The notes under the pieces are model-generated. The model made no database searches, had not been told where the DNA came from, and saw only the letters and a list, made by a program, of their open reading frames with translations. From positions 10,001-74,000 of the forward strand of contig CAUYUJ010001390.1 in NCBI GenBank assembly GCA_963575745.1: DNA of 64,000 nt, given 5' to 3'. Shown here one piece after another: positions 24,201 to 38,200 of the stretch; the first letter of the stretch is position 1; every line of letters begins with the position of its first letter. A program made the position numbers and the translations under genes. The DNA comes from Prorocentrum cordatum (lineage: Eukaryota > Sar > Dinophyceae > Prorocentrales > Prorocentraceae).

Positions 24201-27200
24201 GTTGTTCGCGCCCGAGGCGCCGGCCGCGTGCGCGGGCGAGTGCCGCCCGCGCCCCTGCCCCGGGCCGCCGGCAGCGGGGCAGTCGGATGCGCTGCTGCTG
24301 CACCTGGTGGGCAAGGCGCGCGAGCAGCTGGGCGCCCCCGAGCCGTCGCGCGCGGGCGGCGCCGGGGACGAGCAGGCCCACCCGCCCGCGGGGGATGCCG
24401 ATGCTCTGGTGGAGGAGCGGTGCCCGCATCGGCCTCGGCGGCACAGGTCGAGGTGCAAGGAGGGCAAGGGCCGGGCAGAGGAGCCACCCAGGGCAGGCGG
24501 CCCCGCATGGATCGCGGGGGGGGTACGCTCAACATGCCAGCGGGGGGACGCGCAGGCCATGCTCGAGGCGTCGGGCTTCGCCAACATAATCGGCGCATTG
24601 GATATGCCAATCAACTTCAAGAACCACCGCAACAGGGGATGCTTCCGTATCATTTTCAAGAGTGCTGGGGATGCTGAACAGTTCTCGCGACTGTGTGCAG
24701 GTCATGTCGAGTGCTGCAGCTGCGGCCACGGAGCGGGTTGTCTGCAAGCAGAGTTCGAAGTTGGTGGTTCATCGCGCCCACCACCAAGGGCTCCGACATT
24801 TTGTGACGTCGGGTCGCAAGCTTCGCGCACAAAGGAAGATGACCGTCCATGGATTTACCAACGCGGCCCATCTGCACAGGGGTGCCCTCTGATAAAGGAG
24901 ATTGCCGAGCAAGCGCTGTCCCTGGCATCCCCTGGGTCGAGAGGTGCGCGGTCTTCGCCCGGCAGTGTCAGCACGGAGTTCATCTCTTGATTTCGGATTC
25001 CCTCGGGACCAGGGGATCCCGGGCGTCGCCGCGTCCAGCGTCCGTTTCTCGGGGGCGGAAAAGAGGGGGGTGATGACTAGTGGGGGGTGAATATCATGGC
25101 GGGGGCCATGCTGTTTCCCCAGATCGCATGGCGCCTCTTCTTGGTTCATTACGTCCCTGGCCTCCCCGCTGGGCCGCGCACGTGCCGCCGGTCATGATTT
25201 GCACCCCCCCCCTCTTGGACACCCCCCTCTTGGCCGCTCCCGAGTGTCATCCCGGAAGTCCCCGTCGATGGTGGGACCAGCGCTGTGCGCTGGGGAGCAC
25301 GAGCGGCGCCTCGGGTGCGCCCCCGGCCGATTTTTTTTAGAACGTCTTCCTCCCCATTCCCTCCCGGCGGAGCGAGGCGGGCCAAGCGACTCAGAGCGTG
25401 AGTTACTCCAGATGTCGTAACAAAAGGGGGGTGGTCTGGACCCTCCAAGGCAAGCCATTTCAGACCCCCCCCCCCCCGTGGGAGAACCCTCCAAAACCTC
25501 GTCCCCGGCCCCCCCCAGGCCCTCCAAGATAGCCTGGAAGAGACCCCCCCCCGAAATGAGACCCCCCTCCCTTTATTGCGAAATCTGGAGTACCTACCCC
25601 GCTTTCGCTTCCAGGCAAAGCCAAGTCATGCCACGCGCCTCCTCGTCGGGCGGCCCGACCAGTGCAGGCCGCAGTTTGGCATCGCGTGGTATCTCTTGGA
25701 AGCGAGGGTGGTCAAAGGCGAGGTAGGTTTGTTTGCCCCCTAGCGAACCCAGGCCTTAGTGGACCGATTGGTTGAGTTACTCGTGGGTAGTGCTCCTCCC
25801 CTGCCCTCCCGGCGGAGCGAGGCGGGCGAAGCGATTCCAGGGCGAGCGGAGCGAGCTTGGGCAGAGCAGGCCCTGGCGAATCGCACCTGGCGGAGCGGAA
25901 AAGCGGGCGAGCCGGACCTCGAGAGCGGAGCGAGGTCCCAGCTCGGAGGTCGATAGACCTCCTACCATGACACGTGTACCAAGGAATTGGCCGTTTTCGG
26001 TTCGCGAGAGGGCGTCGCGACCGTCGTGTTTGCGGGTCCAGGTCCGTCGGTGTCGGTCCCAGGCCGTTTTCTTGAAGGGGAGGTTTATTAAAGAGAGGTT
26101 TGTCCACCGCCGGCCAGCGCAGCGAACAGGGCTTTTGGTCCGATCCGATCCATTTGCCGGTTGGTTGGATGTCGATTCCGGCTGGCTCGGTTCTCATTGA
26201 GGTTGAGACAGCCCTTGACCCTAACGACATGATGAACACGTAGCTTCATTAAGGGCCCCGTCTTCGCATTAGGGATAAGAAATCTGGGCGGTTTGGTTTG
26301 ATACTTCTGCAGAAAAGAACCCTCTATTCCTAATCTTCCTGGCCCTCCTACCTTATAGGTCTTCTCCCAAAGGGTTGGGGGTCCTTCTCTGCCTAATCAG
26401 GTCCGATTCGATTTCGATTCGACTGCCCGCGGATCCAGGGGGGCGCGATGTTTGCACGGCGGACGTTGTCGTGCATTCTGGCGCAGCCGAGTTCATTCGA
26501 CTCCGGCCCGATCGGGCGTCGAGTGATGGGGGTGCGATAAATGTTGGGGGGGAGAGAGAGGTGCTCCTCTCGTGCCCCACAGGGGCCCGGAAGGGGCCCC
26601 CTGAGCCCGAAAGGGGCGCGGAAAATGTGCACGTTCTTCCCCCGCCGCACACCTGTCTCCCCCCCATGGACGCCCGACCCGAGCCGACGCACACACTCCG
26701 CTGCGGTTCGGTTTCCCGATGGAATGTTGGCGGTCCTGCCCTTCCAGTCGCTCCCACTGTGCCCGCCCTCAGTCTCGTCCTGGAGGGGAGGGACAGGCCG
26801 ACGACGAACAGGATGTCGCGGCATCTTGTCGACCCCAGTCTGGGTCACGGATGATGCCTGCCGTCGCCGATTCGCGAGGATCATTCCACGAATCGAAGCC
26901 ACGCGCTGAGGGGGTAGGGGGAGGGGGTTGATCTCCCCAGAAGACCTCGCGGGGCCTCTGGAGGCCATGTGGCGGCCATCCGTCAGTCCCATTCCCTCCA
27001 TCTGGGGGCCATCCCTCAGTCCTCGAGTAGGGGAACGACTACAGAATTGGTTTACCCCCAAATTTGCTTTCCCGTCGAATCTACACTAAATGTGCAGAAG
27101 GCTCGGTGGATACACGGAACACCTTACGTGTCTTCGACGGAGACGTCGATCTTGAGGTGAATCAGTTTCTGTAGTCGATCCCCTACTCGAAGTCCCATTC

Positions 27201-29185
27201 TTTCCATTCCTTGGTTGCCCGATCGCGGCTTGTACAGAGGCCAGCACGAGGTCCGCGTCCTTGGAATCTGCTGCGTTGCCCCGCGCGGCGGCGGGGAGTC
27301 GCACTTCCAGGCGCCCTCGGGTACGGTGGCAGGAGGCGGAGGGCCGAAGGGTCCCGTGCCGTGGTGGCGTCGCTGCGCTGCGCATGTTGCCTCAAGTCGG
27401 GCATGTCCCTCTACAGGAGAAACAGGTTAAGACAAGTTAAATAATAGTCTTGAACATTGCCAACAATAGTTGGACAATGAATAGTAGAACAAATAGTTGA
27501 AACAGAACTGCAAACTAGTTGAACACGAGTTAAGCACTTAAGATTCGTCAGGTGACGAGTTCCTCGTCATGTGACGAGATCCCCGGGCGTGTCAAGAGTA
27601 GTTAAGAAATTGTTGGGTGACGATTCTTCGTGTTCTGTAGACGACTTCTGAGTATGTTTTCATATGTGTATGTTTCTTACAAGATCCGCCTGCAGGATGA
27701 CATGCCCGACCCAGTGGTAATGCCTTAGCGCTACGCTTGTTTGTCCCCCTAGACTGCGTTCGAAGAGCAGCAGCTGCGAGAGGACGTCTCAGACTTCTGG
27801 AGGTCGCGCGCACGTCTTGGGCCGGCCCCGGGCCCCCCCCGCACGCCCCTGGCGCCGACCCCGGGGCACGTTCTGCGAAGGGGTGCGAGGGGAGGGGGGG
27901 GGGGGGGTCCAGCGTCTACCCATGAAGTGCGCGCAGTAATCCGACGCTCGGTGCTCGCGCAGTCATGCTGTTCCTCTTGGGGATGACGTCGTGTCGACCG
28001 GCGGCGACCCCAGGGCGGGCGTTCGAGGTTGAACGCCGCTAGTGGCCCAGAGTCTGCCGACATGGAGGTATCTGGCGATCGAGAAGCCGCCGATCGTTCA
28101 GGGTTGAACGATCGACGCGGTGTCAGGAACGAACGCCGTGGTCAACACGACACGAACTTGCCGCAGAAATATGGTCGGGCGTTTCAGCCAGCACTTTCGC
28201 AGTGCGGTACAGCAGGAGAGTTGCAAGTTCTATGTTGAGTCCCTCTCCCGAGCCCCTTTAGCGGGGAGCACCCGCAGCCAGTTAGAAGCAGCCCTGACTT
28301 GTGTTTTTGTGCCCTCAGAGCGCTTCGGCCGTCATTTTCGCAGTGCGGTACAGCAGGAGAGTTGTAAATTCTATTTGGAGTCTTTCTCCTGAACCCCGCA
28401 GCGGGGAGCACTCGCAACCAGTGAAACGCAGCCCCGACGGCTTCGGCGCAGCTCGTGTTTTGTGTTCGCCGAGTGTGGTTCTGCGAGAGAGAAAGCAAGC
28501 ACACGGCATCTGCAGATCGCAGGAGATGTACGCGGGTCGTGCGAGGTGTACGCGTATCTTCCCAAATAATTGTTTCGTGTGTTCACGCTCGCGCAGCTAG
28601 AATTGATCACCACAGGCGGCAACACAGATGTGGTCCCCTCTTGCGTAATACAGATCGGCTGCGGTGTAATCGGACAAGGTGAAGCTCTTCGAGGATGTTC
28701 CCCGCTCAGCATGCTGGAGCCAGAGTTATCGCGCATGTTGCCGACCGATCTCATGAAAAGCGAAGGGAGTTTGTCCTTGAGATACCCCTGGCCTGGCGAC
28801 CAGGGCCGCGTGCCAATTCGGACACATCCCATCCATCAGCCCAGCCATCGTACATCGGCCTAGTTATCCCACAGTTTTTGAAACTTGAGATATTCCTTGG
28901 CAGGGTCTCTTGAGGTCTCCAGAGCCTGGCCGGGCACCAGGGCCTTCCGACCAGCAGACATGGTCCCGCATTCGCGTTCCCAAGTTTGCAATGCACGGTG
29001 TTTGGAGCCGCCTGGCCGTATTCGGGGGACGAAGGTGTGGGAAGGGTTAGGAGGAGGAGGAAGCGCGGTTCTGCGGCGAGGTGCGTGTTTCCCCGGGTAT
29101 CGACGACACGGTGATAAACACCGTGCAGTTGGTCTACAGGAGATGCCGCCAGGAGCCCTCTGCCGTTTTTGTTTCGGTGTGTGTG

Positions 29186-29282
<97 letters not shown>

Positions 29283-32200
29283 TGCACGCGGAGCACACCG
29301 AAGAGTTATTGTGTTGCAGGATGCACGCGCGGTGGAGGACAACAGGGAGAGACAGGGTAGGAGAAGTGACGAGGGAGGGAGGATGGGGGCATGGGATGGG
29401 GAGCATGGGGGGCAATGAAGGGGAGATCGAGGAGAGTGGACAGGGTAGCGAAGCGGAGGTGACGGCAGTGCGGGGCTGAGCTTGTGGGGAGGGACGGGGG
29501 CATTTTGGGGACTTTTGGAGACGGGAGGGGGAAGGAGAGCGGGGAAGGGCACGCACAGCGAGGAACGATTGAAGTCCATGGCGACCTTACCAACAGGACG
29601 CCCAATACATATATATATATATATACATATGTATAATACATAATATACACATAGTGAAGTGAGAGAGTTTGTTCCCCCACGCTCATCCGCTGCCCTACAG
29701 GAGGGGGAAGAGAAACATGACATCGGCGTCGAATAGTAGGAGTGACGAGACATGAGGCGGACTGGGATGAGGAGGAGCTGGAGGAGGAGGACGGCGACGA
29801 CGACGAAGAAAACAGGGAGGAGGAGGAGGAGGAGGAGGAGAGGAGAAAGAGCAGGAAGGAGGGGTGGGTGGGATGGGGTGGAGGAGGAGGAGGAGGAGGA
29901 GGAGAGAGGAGGAGGAGGAGAAGAAGGAGGAGGAAGAGAGAGAGAGAGAGAGCTGCTTGCCCGCGGCGAGCGAGGGGCGGAGGCCGAGAAGGAGGAGGCC
30001 TTCCCAGAGGCCTCGCCTCCCTCTCGCCCTCCCAGGAGGGAGGAGGAGGAGGCCTCCTCCTCCCTCCTGGGAGGGCGAGGAGGAGGAGGAGGAGGAGGAG
30101 GGAGGAGGAGGAGGAGGAGGAGGAGGAGGAGGAGGCCTCGCCTCCCTCTCGCCCTCGCCTTCCCAGAGGGGCGGAAACTGAGTGCGCCCGGGGCCTCTCG
30201 GAAGCCCCCCGGCCTCGTGCGAAGTCGTCGGCGCCTCCGGGGAGTCTAGGCCTCCCAGATGGGGTCCGAGTTGATGGATTCGGAGGATCGCGCCGCGTCG
30301 CCGCTGCATCGGCGGTGCGGCTCGATGCGGAGCCCGATCTGCTTCACGTCGACGTCGCCGATGCATCGCCGACGTCGACGATGCACCGCCGTTGCATCGC
30401 CGATGCATCGCCGACGCATCGCCGACGTATCGGCGATGCGGCGCGACCCTCCGACGCCAATCTGTTCCGGCCCCATCTGTCGGGCCGGACGAAAGGGGGG
30501 GAATTGGGAAAGGGGGGTACGAAATTTGCTGCATGCAGCTTGTTCCGGCCCCGCCTCCGGGCCCACTCCTCGATACATGGGCGCCCCCCGGCTCCGGGAG
30601 GCGCCGGGAAAGTCGGCTACGCGAGCTGATCCTCAAGCCCCCCCTCTGCTGTCCCCCCCTTTCGCCTGGCCCGAATCTGGGAGGCCTCTCTGGGGGAGGC
30701 TCAGTGCACAGCACCTTCCCAGCAGGCCGCCGGGTCCTCCGAGCAGGCCCTCCCCCCTCCTCGTGTTCCCCCTCCCGAGTGCCCCCGCCGGGCGCGCTCC
30801 GCCCCCCCCCCCCGCGGGCCTCGCCCCCCCCCCCCCCCCAAGAGGACGGGGAGGGATGGAGACTAGGACTGTTCGGGCCGGGCGAAAGGGGGGGATTGGG
30901 AAAGGGGGGGTTAAAATTTGCTGCGTGCAGCTGGTTTCGGCCTCACCGAGGGGCCCATTCCTCGATACATGGGCGCCTCCCGGCGCCGGGAGGCGCCGGG
31001 AAAATCAGCTACGTGAGCTGATTCTCAACCCCCCCCTTTGCTATCCCCCCCTTTCGCCCGACCCGAACTGTGGACGGCGATCAGTGGAGAGGAAGCGTGC
31101 TGCCAAATAGTGTCCAGATGTGTACGACATGTGGTAAGCATGTTCCAAGCATGTAAAAAAACATGTTCCACACGTGTTTGGGGCATTGTTCCTGCCTGTT
31201 AGGCACACTTTAAATGCAATGGGACTGGTATGGTGTCCATTGTCGTGGCATTCACAAGACTAGGAGGAATGACCTACATGCCTCCCAGGTGAGGTCCGAG
31301 CACGGTCGGACCGAGGTATTATATGATCGAGGTCGGCTCGGGGAGGGCACCATACTGTTCTTCGTGTTTGTTGGATCTTATTGTGCATCCTGGGGGAAGG
31401 CACCCTCGACTGTTCTTCGGTTTAGGCCTGCGGAGGGTCTCATTTTCCTGGAGGATGTGATGCTGGATGTTCTTCTGTCTTAGGTCGGCCGTGGTTGGGT
31501 TCGGAGCATTGCGCCGCATCTCCGGTGTATCGCCGTTGCAGCTCGAGGTGGAGCCTGATTTGATCCGCATTGGCGTCGCCGAGGCATCGCCGATGTCGCC
31601 GACGCATCGGCGATCCATCGGCGATTCGGTGTAATCCTCCAACCCCATCCACCCGGCCTCCTTTAGAGAGGCTTCTAGATGAGGAGGTGGGGGGCAGCTA
31701 GTCGCATCCACAATCCTCCAATCGGGAAGAACGACTACCCTCGACAATATTAACCTCACAAGCGCACTACACAATTTACTAGTGACGCTTTGCGTATCCC
31801 CACCAGGCCAGCAATATCAGGATCAAACCCAGGACGAGGACGAGGACGAGGAGGATTAGGGGCGACGGGCCCATCCCCCCCCATTTTCCTGAAGGAGGAG
31901 GCCGTCGGTCGTCAGGGGACGTCTCTGGTTGCTCGGCTCGCCAGCAGCGGCGGCGCCCCGGGCGGCATGGCAGCAACGCGGCTCGCAGATGGCCGAAGTC
32001 ACCAAGACCTACGAGGCGGCCTTTGCCAGGGAGCCCGAGTCCGAGGATGGCCACCTCTCAGCCGCACTCCCCTTCCCCTCCCGCCCGACTCTAGGCCTCC
32101 CAGATGGGGTCCGAGTAGATGGGGTCGGAGTATCGCGCCGCGTCGCCGATGCTTCGCCGACTCGGCTCGATGTGCAGCCCGGTTTTCCCCACGCCGACGT

Positions 32201-35200
32201 CGGGCATGCATCGTCGACGTCGGCGATGCATCGCCGATGCATCGGGGATGCGGCGCGATCCTCCGACCCCATCTGCTCGGACCCCTATCCAGGAGGCCGG
32301 TGCCGCTCCGCCTCCCGCGCGGCGCCAGGGGCCCGACTCCCTTGCGCTCCCCGTCCTCCGCGGACGGCCTGCGTGCACCCTGCCGCGCCGGCGTCGCCCG
32401 AGGCGTCGTCGATCCTCGACCCGGAGAGCGTACAGTGCCGTTTTTTTGATACATGCTCCGCGCGCGGATCATGGATGAAACATGCAGGGATGTAGTATGT
32501 TTAAAACAAGGATGATTTCATGCATGCAATGGTTCATTCATTAATCATGCATTAAACATCAAATGCTGTTAAACATCGTATGTATTAAAAAACAGCCCTG
32601 TATGCTGCATATATATACACATATCTATAGATATGTATATATATATATATATGTGTATATACATATCTATATATATGTATATATATAGATATGTACATAT
32701 ATATGTATATATATATATATGTATAGCTTGTCGGCCCTCGGGGCCCGAAGCCGAGGCACCGTGGCGCGCTGGAGCGGGGCGCGAAGGGAGTCCAGACGTG
32801 GCGTGGTGCATGGGCGCCGCTCTCTCGCAGCTCTCGTTGCCAGCCTCCTCCTCCTCCTCCTCCTCCTCCTGCCTCCTCCTGCTCCTCCTCCTCCCTCCTC
32901 CCTCCTCCCTCCTCCCTCCTCCTCCTCCTCCTCCTCCTCCTCCCTCCTCCTCCTCCTCCTCCTCCTCCTCCTCCTCTCTCCTCCTCCTCCTCCTCCCTCC
33001 TCCTCCTCCTCCTCCTCCCTCCTCCTCCTCCTCCTCCCTCCTCCCTCCTCCTCCTCCTCCTCCTCCTCCTCCTCCTCCTCTCCTCCTCCTCCTCCTCCAT
33101 CTTCTGCTTCTAGCCTGTGGCCTGCTCCTGCATGGTCCAGGCCCCCGGCCGATGGCGGCCACGCGCAGAAGGGGGGGTAGGGTCAGGAGCGGAAGAGAGG
33201 GGGGTGATGACTAGGGGGGGGGGATTTCATGGCGCGGGCCATGATTTTTCATCAGATTTCATGGCGCCTCTTCTTACTTTATTACGTCCCAGGCCCCCCC
33301 GCTGGGCCGCGCACATGCCGCCGGTCATGCTTTGCACCCCCCCCCTCTCTTGGACACCCCCCTCTTGGCCGCTCCCGATAGGGATAGAGGGTGGAGGGCT
33401 TCTTAGACGCCCCTTTGCTCTTTCGCAGGAGCTGGCCGAGTCTGTAGATGCAGGGCCCGCGCCTTCCAAGAGGTTGGCTCCTTCTCCGTAGCCATTAGGG
33501 CTCAAGCCTTTTTGGCTTAAACTGAATGTGAATGTACCGCATTGCCATAGAAACGCTCTCCAATTTCATAATAAGCATGCGCATTGTCATATAATCGAAA
33601 AATCTCATGAGCTATTGGATCACGATCTGGCCATGGTTGTCCATTGTGTGCTTTGTGGGAAGGATGCCAGGGAGGCGTTGGTTAGCTTTCTTTGGGACCA
33701 TATGCTTCTTTGCAGACGCCTATTCAGTTCCTGATCAGCCAGTTGGGTTGGTGGTTGGTGCTGCCGGGTTATTTGGCTGCCTTGTAATTCTGGAAGTCTG
33801 GAACACGGAAAGGTGCTCTCGGGAGGTGTGGTGCCGACACGTGAGCCGTCTGGAGGTGCAAATAAAGGAGTTGGGCGGTGACCCCATCCCTTTCGATTTC
33901 GGGGAGTGTGAGCCCCAGACCAAATATATCATCGAGCGCCGTTTAGAGTACCACAGGGAGAACGCCGAATTCGACGCCATCATGAAAACGAGTGTACAGT
34001 GGCGGTTGAAGACTACAAAGTTTCTCGAAGCGTGGGCAACCTCTCCTGTCGGACAACCGAACGAGTGAATGAAGGACTACATGGAGGGAAGCATGCCGAA
34101 CAGGAAGTCCGACTAGCAGGAGAAGGGGAGGGAGAAGGAGAAGCTTGAGCGCCCGAGCTTCCATCCATTTCATGAAACTAACACGTTGACGCGACGTGGT
34201 TCCAGCCATTCATCACAGTGAGCTACCTCTGAGCTGTATGACCAAACTCAGAACTATTTGCGTTGTCGTTCGCCACAAAACATATTCTGATATGCTTCGC
34301 GCGCCCGCCGAGGCCGACTCTTGGCCCCAGGAGGCGCTGTGAGGCACCCGTTGCTTAAGTTGCTGTTTGGGTGCGAGGTGGCCCAACAAGCTCATGTAGC
34401 GGGTCAGCGGGACACTGGTTTGGAGGGTGCCTGTTACTTTTGTTGGAGTTTGGGCAGCGGGAGGGGGGTTTGCCGCCACCTTGAGAGCAGTTCATGCATA
34501 GATTGGCCTTAACAGTAAACAAAAAGCCCCGTCGGTATGACGGGGCTGCGGGGGCGAGGCTTATAGTCTGTACGGCTCGCCCCCAATGTGTGGCCAGCAC
34601 TGTTCTAGTCCCAGTCGGGTTCGAAGTCGCTTGTCGTATTGTTCTCTGGCCCTTCTGGCTGCAAGGCCCCGGATTTCCACCGTGGCCTCTTGCGTGCTTG
34701 CTCGAGGGCGGGCTTTGCCAAAGAGTTCAACGAGGAATGCTGGGGATTAGGTGGCTGGATTGGCACTGGGCCTGGCACGAGTGGCGGTGCTGCTGCCCGA
34801 GTGATGGCCGTTTGCGAGCTTTTTGTTCGGCCAACTTTTTATTGGACAGGCCGGCGGATTGCAAACGGTTTCTCTGCTCAGCCCGGGCCTTTTTTGCGAG
34901 AAGCGGCTCTTTTCTGGGCCAGAGCCCGTCGCAGAGCCGAACATTCTGGCCACCCTCGAACTGATCCCTATCCCTAAGCTGGGCAAGCCAAAAGCGATGG
35001 CACTATTAGGCGTCGGCCCCCAGAAACGGAGGGAGCCCTTCAGGTTGGTACCGAAGTGAGGTGATGCCAAACATAGGGAAATGGATATGCCTCAAACTGG
35101 TATAAACTCACACGCACGCACGCATTGGGCTCTAACAGACGCCCTGATAATCCTCGAACCCCGCACCTTTTTTGTTGCGAGCAGGCTCGGGCGCTCAGCG

Positions 35201-38200
35201 CTGCCGCAGGCGCCCACAGGAAGCCCCCGACCAGGTCGGGCACCTGGGGGAGATGCGCAATACGCCGCGCCGCCAGCCGCCGCGCCGCCAGCGCCCGAGA
35301 ATCCTCTGGCCCGAATACGCCGCGCCGCAATACGCCGCCAGCGCCCGCACTACGCCGCGCCGCCAGCCGCCGCGCCGCAATACGCCGCAATACGCCGCGC
35401 CGCGGCCTCCCTGCGCCCCAGTGAGGGCGCGGGCCGACGGCCCGAGCACCAGGCGGACGACGGGCGGCACTATCCGAGCGCCTGGCGCGCCGGGGGGAGC
35501 GCCGCGCGCGGCCCGCCTCCGGAGCAGAGGCTGCGGGGGGCACCCTGCCAACCGCTGCGGAAGTGGCCAAGGATATATCGGGGGTGGACAGAACCCCCAA
35601 CAGTGACACGTCGATTCGTGAATTGTCCATTTTCGGTTCTCGAGAGGGCGCCGTGGCCGTTATTTTCCAGGCTCGCGCCCGCCGCCAGGTTTGGGCCTCA
35701 GGTCGTTTTCACTAAACCACGTTTTGTTAAAGGGGGGTTTGTCCATCCCCGAATATACCCAGATCTACAACGCGTGGGAAACAAAAAAACAAAAAAAAAG
35801 TGCAGGCTCCTTCTGAGGCGCTTCGAACCCTCCCCCCACCCCATTCTGCGCGCCGACGCGCATGGATGCCCGCGAGTTGCCGTCTTCCCCATCATCGGCG
35901 CATCTCTCCTCTGGCGCCGCCTGAGCAGAGAGGAGCATGCAGAGTTCTCGACAGTCTTCATCTGTGGTGGCCAACTCTGACTGCTGGGCCTCGCCCCCTG
36001 AGGTAGCCAGGCGGTGCAGATAGTATACCAGCCACGTCTACTTCAGAGTGAGGGGGCCGAGCGGCCTGACTCTGTTTGAGTGAGTGGCCGAATCAGAAGT
36101 TCGCGGTGCGGATCACCTTTCTTTGCCGCCCCCGCGACCCATTTGCAACCCGCGAACCACAACCTACGCTTCGAAACAACATGGCGATTGCGGCAGGCCT
36201 GGTCTCAATGGAGAACAGTGGTGCTGTGGGTTGTGTTTCTTAGGTCTCGCAGGCCGGTGATGATCTTTGTCCCCTCAGTATAATATGCAAGTTCGGGGGC
36301 TATGGAATTTCTGTGCTGACGCCGAGAAGACTGGTGCACCCAGCGTCACGGATGCATGCCTCGTGCGCGGAGCAGTTTGCAAGCACACGTGGACGTTCAC
36401 CCAAGTCGAGGCGCGCTAGTTTTTTTGACACGCCAGGCGATTAAGGCCGCTCGTCCCGCGCAGCTCATGTGTGATTTCGGAACAGCTAATCGCATACACA
36501 ACCCTCTGTATCAGGAAGAACGGTTACCCTCGACAACGTTAATTCCACAAGCGCGCTGCACAATTTACTATTGACGCTCCGCGTATCCCCACCAGTTTCT
36601 TCGCTTGCCTTTCTTTTCCTGCTGCCTAGTCGCGGCCGACTAGTGTTCGGACGGTTTTCGACCCGCCTCGCGAGCCTGTTGACCAAAAAGTACCCCACAC
36701 CAGCCAAGCCATATAAAGCATGACCAGGCGAGTTGCCTTGATCAGGGGCAGTGTAGAAGCACGCAGACAAGTATGATTTCGATCAGCCTGATCAAACCCT
36801 TGACGATGAGGAGGAGGAGGAACGAGGAGGAAGTTTCGTGAAGTTCTCTTGGGGTGTCCTGGGGGCACCTTGGCGGTCCCGGCGGCCTCTTGGGGCGTCT
36901 TGGGTGTTCGGAAGGAGTGTGTGTAGGCTTCTTTGGCGGTCTTTTGAGCGCCTATTGTTGGAGACCTCTTGGGGGTCTCTTGGGGCCTTCTGGGCGCGTC
37001 TTGGGGCCCTCGTGGGACACTCTTGGAAGCCCTGCGTACCACCGTGGGGCCATCTTGGAGGAGTCCGATCGAAGGAAGGGGGGGGGTCCCCATTAGCGTT
37101 GCTCCGCCAGGAAGCCGAAACCTGCCCAACGCCCCAGGAAAATCAATCGTGTGCGCCCTCTTGCCGAGATCTTCTTGGACGATCTAGTGGGTCGCGCTCC
37201 TCCCCCCCGTCCGGGTCCAGGGGAAAAGGGCAGGGGGAAGGTTGCAGGGTTGCGCCAAGAAGCAGTGAGTTTATGTAATTGTATCGAGGGCTGGCCGCGC
37301 GGAGGGAATGCGAGGGCGAGCCGACCGGGGCCAGTATTGATTAGTGGGCTCGGCGCGCGCGGATCTCACAACGATGCGGCCCCTGGGAGCGTTCCATGCC
37401 CGCGGGTCGTCGAAAGTAGGCCAGTGGAGTCCCGAGCCTGCTGAAGAGGCCCGTCCCCTCTCTGTTCCCCCCGTTGGGTGCGCCGCCGAATTTCTTCACG
37501 CCACGTCGTTTTCACCCGCGTTGCCTGTGGGCCGATGCGCCACTCTTCTGTTCCCCTCCGTTTCCTGCCCCTGCTCCGATTCGAGATTTCATGGACCAGG
37601 TTGTCGTATTTCGTGGGGTGCGTCACTCCTACACGCCGGTCGTTGAAAGTTGGTAGTTTAGGATGTTCGGATCCCCCATCTACTTTAGGTGCCTTCCTAC
37701 TTCAATGACCGAGTGGTTCCCCTCGTCCCTCCTCTTCAGAGGGTGGGCGGAAGACCACACTGCTTCCAGCGCCTTGCTACTTCATGTCTCTACCTAATTC
37801 TACCGGCCGACGGGGGATTGTTTTCGCTCTCCAAGTTGACCCGTGGGTTTAAACGTCAGACTTGTTTGAGCTTGGCTTCGTACATGCATCGGTAGCACAG
37901 CTATGTGGGCAATATGCACCCATTTCGAATATGATATAAATCAAGGTCGGACGCTCCTGGTGGCCGCAGTTGATTTGGAGTTGCAATCCAAGCGGTCTTG
38001 GTGGCACTGCTGCGCATCAATTCAAAGGTTCCCTTGCCCTGGGCGACTTGCTCGGCAGCCTGGGCCACAAGCTGCTATCCGCTGTCTCGTTTGAATAGGA
38101 ATGGAAACATTGTATCGTCATGGGCGTCGCTCAGACAGAGAACATGCGAAATGAAGACTTTCGAAACGAACTACCATCGACAAACGTATCCTCAAACGTG

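Noticed and set aside
33490-35070. Bacterial contamination or insertion, suggested by the terminator-like hairpin and clean ORF
   Set aside because: The tandem SL relic directly upstream points to a dinoflagellate mRNA origin, no ribosome binding site precedes the ORF, and the hairpin has no T-run.
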